DNA of 36,353 bases from Actinomadura formosensis NBRC 14204 (lineage in GTDB: Bacteria > Actinomycetota > Actinomycetes > Streptosporangiales > Streptosporangiaceae): assembly GCF_001552155.1 (NCBI RefSeq), contig NZ_BCQQ01000072.1, forward strand, positions 1 to 36,353, read 5' to 3'. Position numbers and translations under genes: made by a program. The notes beneath the pieces are model-generated. The model saw only the letters and a list, made by a program, of their open reading frames with translations, was not told the DNA's origin and did no database searches. The first letter of the stretch is position 1. Each line of letters opens with the position of its first letter. Positions 31,816 to 36,353 of the stretch are shown here, piece after piece.

Positions 31816-32423
31816 GAGAGGGGCTCGTCAGCCTGCTGGAGACGCACGGCTTCGAGATCGCGGCGGCCGTCGACAACGGCCCCTCGCTGCTGAAGGCACT
31901 GCTCGACCACCGCCCGGACGTGGCGGTGGTCGACGTGCGGCTGCCCCCGTCCTTCACCGACGAGGGGCTGCAGGCGGCGCTGGAGGCGCGCCGCCGGGTC
32001 CCCGGCCTGCCCGTGCTCGTGCTGTCCCAGTACGTCGAGCAGCTGTACGCGCGGGAACTGCTCGCGGACGGCGCCGGAGCCATCGGCTACCTGCTGAAGG
32101 ACCGGGTGTTCGACGCGGCCCAGTTCGTGGACGCGGTGCGCCGCGTCGCCGGCGGCGGCACCGCGATGGACCCGGAGGTCATCTCCCGGCTCGTCGCCGG
32201 CAGCACCCGCGACACCCCGCTGAGCCGCCTCACCCCGCGCGAGACCGAGGTCCTGGAGCTGATGGCGCAGGGACGGTCCAACGCGGCGATCGCGGAGCGG
32301 CTCGTCGTCACCGAACGGGCCGTCACCAAGCACACCGCCAACATCTTCACCAAGCTCGACCTGCCGGTGACCGGGGACGACAACCGCCGCGTCCGCGCCG
32401 TCCTCGCCTATCTGAACCGGTGA
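31779..32423 (+). CDS. Response regulator, NarL/LuxR family
   Basis: 214-aa regulator starting at GTG 31779 inside the kinase gene, with TTGGAG as RBS. Receiver: VVLAEDLALLREGL (acidic pocket), VAVVDVRLPP with the phospho-acceptor Asp, YLLKDRV with the conserved Lys. LuxR HTH: LTPRETEVLELMAQG, AAIAERLVVTERAVTKHTANI, FTKLDL. The ending DDNRRVRAVLAYL is typical of partners of the DesK-like kinases. It ends 4 nt before the convergent lipoprotein gene. Confidence 0.93.
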   Translation: MRVVLAEDLALLREGLVSLLETHGFEIAAAVDNGPSLLKALLDHRPDVAVVDVRLPPSFTDEGLQAALEARRRVPGLPVLVLSQYVEQLYARELLADGAGAIGYLLKDRVFDAAQFVDAVRRVAGGGTAMDPEVISRLVAGSTRDTPLSRLTPRETEVLELMAQGRSNAAIAERLVVTERAVTKHTANIFTKLDLPVTGDDNRRVRAVLAYLNR

Positions 32424-32427
32424 CCGG

Positions 32428-33096
32428 TCAGCTGTAGTTGACGCCGTTCATGGTGGGCTGGAGGGTGCCCTGGGAGAGGGTGCCGGGGCACATGTCGCGC
32501 GGGCCGTTCTGCCAGGTGGCGTCGATGAACAGCCAGCTTCCCTGCCAGGAGACCGCCCAGCCGCCCGCGCTCGGGCAGTCGGGGCTCGTCCCCCACCTGA
32601 GCCCGGCGAAGGCCGTCCGGCCGGGGCGCAGGGTGATGTTCACACCGGGGCCCGGGTAGTTCTCGCGCTCGCCCTGCACCGCGCTGTAGTACGCGCCGCC
32701 GGCGCCGCCGAGCCCCAACGGCGCCCAGCCCGCCGGGATCAGGCAGGTCTGCCCCGACTTGTTGGTGAGCATCAGGGTCGCGAGCACCTTCTCCTCGGAG
32801 TCGGACTGCTGCTCCTGCATCTCCGCCCGCAACTGCGCCGCCGTGCATTTCGCCACGGCCGCGACCGGCGCCTGCGCGGTGGGGGGCGTGCTCGGCGAGG
32901 TGCCGCTGCCCGTCCCCGTCCCCGTGCCGCTGCCCGTGCCTGTGTCTGTGTCTGTGCCCGTGCCGGTGCTCGAACCGGACGTCGGCCCCGTGCCGCCCAC
33001 GTGGGCGCTGACACGGCAGCCGGTGACGGAGAGCGCGAGCGCGAGGCCCGCCCCGGCCAGCGCGAGCAGCGATCGACGGTTTGCACCCTGCGTCAT
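32428..33096 (-). CDS. DUF4232-domain lipoprotein
   Basis: 222-aa exported lipoprotein. ATG 33096 follows AAAGGGG. Signal peptide with basic start (TQGANRRSLL) and lipobox VTGC (Cys27). A low-complexity Gly/Thr/Ser/Asp linker spans about residues 33-72. The DUF4232 beta-sandwich follows, with CTAAQLRAEM, LMLTNKSGQTCLIPAGWAPLG and GRTAFAGLRWG; four Cys after the lipid-bearing one probably form two disulfides. Proteins of this family are common at the actinobacterial surface and have no firm function. It converges with the response regulator, with no room for a separate terminator. Confidence 0.85.
   Translation of the reverse strand: MTQGANRRSLLALAGAGLALALSVTGCRVSAHVGGTGPTSGSSTGTGTDTDTGTGSGTGTGTGSGTSPSTPPTAQAPVAAVAKCTAAQLRAEMQEQQSDSEEKVLATLMLTNKSGQTCLIPAGWAPLGLGGAGGAYYSAVQGERENYPGPGVNITLRPGRTAFAGLRWGTSPDCPSAGGWAVSWQGSWLFIDATWQNGPRDMCPGTLSQGTLQPTMNGVNYS
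32901..32970. repeat. Low-complexity hexanucleotide-like repeat in lipoprotein linker
   Basis: Plus-strand units such as GTCCCC, GTGCCG and GTGTCT repeat and encode Gly-Thr/Asp-Thr pairs on the minus strand. Such tracts can change length by slippage in units of 6 nt without breaking the frame. Confidence 0.6.
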
Positions 33097-33199
33097 GGTT
33101 CGAACCCCTTTGCAATCTTTCCTGATCGCTGGATGAGATGACCGATATGTCGGAGGAGTTCGAGAGATTTTCACGATATTTCGCGCGTGAGATCCGGCG

Positions 33200-33973
33200 T
33201 CAGCGCGTGGCGGACGTCCAGGTGAAGGCGGGTGGGCGGCGTTCGAGGAACGCGGCGACGCCCTCCTCGACCTCGCCGCTCGCGGCGACCTCCGCGAACC
33301 ACCGGGCGGTCTTCTCCTGAACCGGGCCGGCGGCGGCGATGGCGTCCACGATGTCCTTGGTCGCCTGCTGGGTGAGCAGCGAGCGGGACGCGAGGGTCGC
33401 GGTGAACGCGGCGACCCGGTCGCGCAGGCCGCCGGACGGGACGACCTCGTCCAGCAGCCCGATCCGCAGCGCGTGCCCGGCGCCGATCAGGTCCGCCGAG
33501 AACAGCAGGTACTTCGCGGCGGCCGGGCCCACCAGCCGAACGAGCCGCGTCGTCGCGGCGGCCGGATACACGATGCCGAGCTTGGCCGGGGTGATCCCGA
33601 ACCGGGCGTCCTCGGTGGCGAACCGCAGGTCGCAGGCCGCCGCGAGCTGGCAGCCGCCGCCCACGCAGTAGCCCTCGATCGCGGCGAGCACCGGCTTGGG
33701 GAACGCGGCGAGCGCCCGCTCGGCGACCGTCGACAGGTGCGAGTCGTCGTCGCGGTGGATGTCGCCGAGCTCGGCGATGTCGGCGCCCGCGCAGAAGTTC
33801 CCGCCCGCGCCCGTCAGCACCACCACCCGGACGGACGGGTCGCCGGCGAGGGCGTCCAGGATGCCGGGGAGCGCCCGCCACATGTCCGCCGACATGGCGT
33901 TCCGCTTGGCCGGCCGGTCGATCGTGATCGTCCCGACACCCCCGGCCACCTCGAAGTGGAGCCCGGTGTCCAT
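33200..33973 (-). CDS. Enoyl-CoA hydratase/isomerase (crotonase) family protein, lacking catalytic Glu residues
   Basis: 257-aa crotonase-fold protein with a good RBS (GGGAGGACC). Oxyanion-hole regions are kept: GNFCAGADIAELG and IEGYCVGGGCQLAAACD. Compared with rat mitochondrial hydratase, Glu144 (GGGCEL) is Gln here and Glu164 (FGQPE) falls in FGITPAKLG, which lacks Glu. So the syn-hydration pair is absent and the reaction may be isomerisation, decarboxylation or thioester hydrolysis. Acidic DDDSH near residue 77 and ATEDARFG are other candidates for a base. It is divergent from the rho gene with a 500-bp gap. Confidence 0.85.
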   Translation of the reverse strand: MDTGLHFEVAGGVGTITIDRPAKRNAMSADMWRALPGILDALAGDPSVRVVVLTGAGGNFCAGADIAELGDIHRDDDSHLSTVAERALAAFPKPVLAAIEGYCVGGGCQLAAACDLRFATEDARFGITPAKLGIVYPAAATTRLVRLVGPAAAKYLLFSADLIGAGHALRIGLLDEVVPSGGLRDRVAAFTATLASRSLLTQQATKDIVDAIAAAGPVQEKTARWFAEVAASGEVEEGVAAFLERRPPAFTWTSATR

Positions 33974-34471
33974 GGTCCTCCCTCTGCCCTGACGCGGCTC
34001 ATCGTACGGAGCCGATTCCGCCCGGCGGTTCCGGGGGCACCCGATCCGATCGGAACCCCGGCGCCCGCCGGAGAGTCATACCGAACGATCGGACGGCGGC
34101 GCGGCCGGGGGACGCCGCGCCGCGTCACGCCGTCACGGGGGGATCGACCTGCATGAAAGCAATCACCGCCGATCGGGGAATGCGAAACCGGCGCCGAGTG
34201 CTGTACTGTCAAAGCAGCGGCTTCGGTTCCGCGACTCGCACCGAAGTTGTTTCTTCCCCGCCCGGGCCATCTGAGCGCCCGGTGATCTTCCCGGTCCGGT
34301 ACGCGCAGGTCGGCGTCCGGGCCGCCGCACAAGGGAGCCGCCGTCAGCCCGGTGAACCGAGCTGAATTCCTCGCATTCCTCTCGCGTACGCGCCGCGGAG
34401 TCCGCCGCCGTACCCGGGAATCGACCCCAGGCGGCGCGGACCGTTCCGCGCCGGCCTGAGAAGGGGCCCAC
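33974..34471. other. Divergent control region and long rho leader
   Basis: About 500 bp without a firm gene. A 10-bp stem hairpin (34096-34123, GCGGCGCGGC with GCCGCGCCGC, 8-nt loop) stands between the divergent starts. A possible plus-strand -10 is TACTGT (34204-34209), with only a weak -35 (ATGCGA, 18 bp upstream). If transcription starts there the rho leader is about 255 nt, GC-rich, and holds a short Arg-rich reading frame just before rho. Confidence 0.4.
34352..34459 (+). CDS. Possible leader peptide upstream of rho
   Basis: A 35-codon frame from GTG 34352 (MNRAEFLAFLSRTRRGVR, then RRTRESTPGG) ends 12 nt before the rho ATG, so ribosomes ending it would cover the rho RBS. It is strongly basic. 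The nearest AAGGGAG is 14 nt upstream, too far for a good start, so translation is doubtful. E. coli rho also has a short leader ORF (rhoL), but the sequences are unrelated. Confidence 0.25.
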   Translation: MNRAEFLAFLSRTRRGVRRRTRESTPGGADRSAPA

Positions 34472-35701
34472 ATGTCCACTTCCACCCTCACATCCGAACC
34501 CCCTGCCACCGCCCGCAAGACACAGGCGCACACCGTGTCCGCGCAGAGCGGGCGCAAGGCCGGCCGGCAGCAGACCCGGCGTCCCGCCGACGAGACGCCG
34601 ACCGTCCCGTTCCACGGCATCCTCGCCGTCCAGGACAAGCACGCGTTCGTCCGCACCTCCGGCTACCTCCCCGGGCCGGACGACGTGCACGTCTCCCTCA
34701 CCCAGGTCAGGGCGCACCACCTGCGGCACGGCGACGTCGTCGCGGGCACCGCGAAGGCGCCCAAGTCGGGCCGGGAGAAGTTCCCCTCCCTCGCCCACCT
34801 GGAGGCGGTGAACGGGCTGCCGCCCGCGCAGGCGGCGAACCGCCCCGAGTTCGGCAAGCTCACCCCGCTGTTCCCGGACGAGCGGCTCCGCCTCGACACC
34901 GGCCCGCTCGCCACCCGCGTCATCGACCTGGTCGCGCCGATCGGCAAGGGCCAGCGCGGGCTCATCGTGTCGCCGCCGAAGGTCGGCAAGACGATGGTCC
35001 TGCAGGCCCTCGCGGGCGCGATCGCGCAGAACAACCCCGAGGTCCACCTCATGGTCGTGCTCATCGACGAGCGGCCGGAGGAGGTCACCGACCTGCAGCG
35101 GTCCGTGCGCGGCGAGGTGATCCACTCGACGTTCGACCGTCCCGCGCAGGACCACACCGCGCTCGCCGAACTCGCCGTCGAGCGCGCCAAGCGGCTCGTC
35201 GAGCAGGGCCACGACGTCGTCATGCTGCTCGACTCGATCACCCGGCTCGGCCGCGCCTACAACCTCGCGGCGCCCTCCAGCAGCCGCATCCTCGCGGGCG
35301 GGGTCGCCACGACCGCGATCTACCCGCCGAAGAAGTTCTTCGGCGCCGCCCGCAACATCGAGAACGGCGGCTCGCTGACGATCCTCGCGACCGCGCTGGT
35401 GGAGACCGGCTCCCGGATGGACGACGTCTTCTTCGAGGAGTACAAGGGCACCGGCAACATGGAGCTGAAGCTCGACCGGAGCCTCGCCGACCGCCGCGTC
35501 TTCCCCGCCGTCGACATCGAGGCGTCCGGGACGCGCCGCGACGAACTGCTCATGTCCCCCGAGGAACTCGCCCTCTCCTGGCGCCTCCGCCGCGCACTCC
35601 AGGGTCTGGAGAAGCAGCAGGCCGTCGAGCAGCTCCTGGAGAAGATGAAGGGCACCTCGTCCAACGCCGAGTTCCTGCTCCGCCTCCGGCAGACGACCTA
35701 G
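34472..35701 (+). CDS. rho: Short transcription termination factor Rho (paralogue-like)
   Basis: 409-aa hexameric RNA helicase homologue. The first 45 residues are Thr/Gln/Lys-rich and do not form the usual Rho N-terminal helical domain. The OB-fold RNA-binding part is present (HGILAVQDKHAFVRTSG, GPDDVHVSLTQVR). Walker A is SPPKVGKT (167-174; usually APPKAGKT), then VLIDERPEEV, Walker B VMLLDSITRLGRAYN (D254), Q-loop TTAIYPPKKFFGAARN and R-loop KGTGNMELKLDR. Actinobacterial main Rho proteins normally carry a long N-terminal insert and exceed 550 aa, so this looks like an accessory paralogue. RBS GAAGGGG. The whole motor core looks active. Confidence 0.88.
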   Translation: MSTSTLTSEPPATARKTQAHTVSAQSGRKAGRQQTRRPADETPTVPFHGILAVQDKHAFVRTSGYLPGPDDVHVSLTQVRAHHLRHGDVVAGTAKAPKSGREKFPSLAHLEAVNGLPPAQAANRPEFGKLTPLFPDERLRLDTGPLATRVIDLVAPIGKGQRGLIVSPPKVGKTMVLQALAGAIAQNNPEVHLMVVLIDERPEEVTDLQRSVRGEVIHSTFDRPAQDHTALAELAVERAKRLVEQGHDVVMLLDSITRLGRAYNLAAPSSSRILAGGVATTAIYPPKKFFGAARNIENGGSLTILATALVETGSRMDDVFFEEYKGTGNMELKLDRSLADRRVFPAVDIEASGTRRDELLMSPEELALSWRLRRALQGLEKQQAVEQLLEKMKGTSSNAEFLLRLRQTT

Positions 35702-35740
35702 CCGTTCGGATCGCGAGTCATCCCGGAGGCCGCCCCCCGA

Positions 35741-36353
35741 TCATTCGGCCGTTTCCGGCCTGAACGACTTGACGATCTTGTCGTAGAGGCGCTGGCCCGG
35801 TGTCCAGCCGGAATCGGGCGCGTAGAAGCAGAACTCGTACCCGGCCGCCCGGCCGCACAGCCCGTGCCGGACGCCGCCGTGGCCGCGCTCCCGCCAGGTG
35901 AACTCCCACTCGGCGGCCCCCGCGATGACCTCCGGGACGGGTTCGAGCCGCAACCGCCGATACCCCGGATAGCGGTGCTCGGCGACCGCCCCGCGCTCCT
36001 CGGCGCGCAACCCCGTGAGCGGGTCGCCCGGTGCCGGGGAGATGCGCAGGCCGAGTCCCGCACCGGTGTCCTTCCACGTCATGACGGAGCCGCTCCGCTC
36101 GGCCTGCCAGCCCGCCGGCACGCGCACCGAGTAGGCGCCCGCCTCGCGGTACCTCGTCGTCTTCACCGTGACGCCCGCCGCCGGACGCAGCACGACCGCG
36201 TCGCTCTTGCCGATCGACGTCCAGCGGGCCGCCCAGGTGCCCGCACCGGCGGCGAGCGCGGCGAGCAGCACGACGCCGACGACGGCGCCGGGCCGGAGCC
36301 GGCGCCGGCGCAGCGGCCACCGGCAGCGCGCCGCCAGGGCGCGGGGCGTCCAC
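35741..36353 (-). CDS. Single-pass membrane protein, C-terminal part (cut by window edge)
   Basis: The frame is open to the window edge and reads a basic cytoplasmic stretch (CRWPLRRRRLRPG), one transmembrane helix (AVVGVVLLAALAAGAGTWAA) and an extracytoplasmic domain of about 150 aa (GAYSVRVPAGWQAERSG, MTWKDTGAGLGLRISPA, WEFTWRERGHGG, YEFCFYAPDSGWTPGQ, KIVKSFRPE). The two Cys (GLCGRA, EFCFY) may form a disulfide. The layout resembles the tail of actinobacterial Ser/Thr protein kinases or other anchored sensors, but the kinase domain would lie outside the window, so this is a guess. A GTG at 36271 could start a shorter protein. Confidence 0.6.
   Translation of the reverse strand, partial: WTPRALAARCRWPLRRRRLRPGAVVGVVLLAALAAGAGTWAARWTSIGKSDAVVLRPAAGVTVKTTRYREAGAYSVRVPAGWQAERSGSVMTWKDTGAGLGLRISPAPGDPLTGLRAEERGAVAEHRYPGYRRLRLEPVPEVIAGAAEWEFTWRERGHGGVRHGLCGRAAGYEFCFYAPDSGWTPGQRLYDKIVKSFRPETAE

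Noticed and set aside
34096..34123. Hairpin upstream of rho considered as a terminator
   Set aside because: It lies between two divergent starts with no gene ending nearby, so a terminator role has no support; recorded as a structure only.
34163..35241. Minus-strand open frames opposite rho
   Set aside because: They mirror the GC3 pattern of rho and have no RBS or family resemblance.

Overview
The window is chromosomal DNA from a high-GC actinomycete. Evidence: GC-rich third positions, frequent GTG starts, very rare TTA codons, a Nur-box-controlled Fe/Mn superoxide dismutase and a Streptomyces-type class I nrdAB preceded by a cobalamin riboswitch. Gene style fits Thermomonosporaceae or Streptosporangiales (Actinomadura-like), but the genus is inference.

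Layout. 0-3 kb: an overlapping three-gene two-component cassette (HisKA_3-type kinase, degenerate kinase-like membrane partner, LuxR-type response regulator), then a secreted Cys-rich protein ending in a 40-nt perfect palindrome. 3.9-10 kb: oxidative catabolism genes (nitronate monooxygenase, D-2-hydroxyacid dehydrogenase, P450, large acyl-CoA dehydrogenase, PaaX-type regulator). 10-13.6 kb: a polymorphic-toxin locus. A 505-aa protein with a C-terminal PD-(D/E)xK-like nuclease domain overlaps a pentapeptide-repeat protein (probable immunity). Two progressively decayed copies of the immunity gene and two orphan small genes follow. 13.6-18.2 kb: sodF with a Nur box, a 52-aa basic protein, and nrdAB under tandem NrdR boxes and a B12 riboswitch. 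18.2-20.2 kb: copper-associated extracytoplasmic proteins (His-rich membrane protein, YcnI/DUF1775, CopC). 20.3-22.3 kb: DHA2-type MFS exporter and HxlR regulator.

22.3-24.7 kb is a mobile-element scar. It holds a monooxygenase-hemoglobin fusion gene broken at both ends, IS5-type and IS701-type transposase fragments, an MFS fragment joined in frame to an IS5-type tail, and a lower-GC two-gene unit (DUF6232-like membrane protein plus helical partner). The two proteins of this unit share an amyloid-signalling-like GDGNIGKA motif created by an 80-bp-offset direct repeat across their ATGA junction. This unit is the best candidate for an undescribed system.

24.8-29 kb: two translationally coupled AMP-forming acyl-CoA ligases and a GAF-LuxR regulator, probably one fatty or aromatic acid activation unit. 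29.5-32.4 kb: Tat-exported polysaccharide deacetylase and an overlapping sensor kinase/response regulator pair. 32.4-36.35 kb: DUF4232 lipoprotein, an enoyl-CoA hydratase-family protein without the catalytic glutamates, a short Rho paralogue with a long leader, and the C-terminal part of a single-pass membrane protein cut by the window edge.

All identifications rest on reading motifs and gene order by eye; no searches were run.
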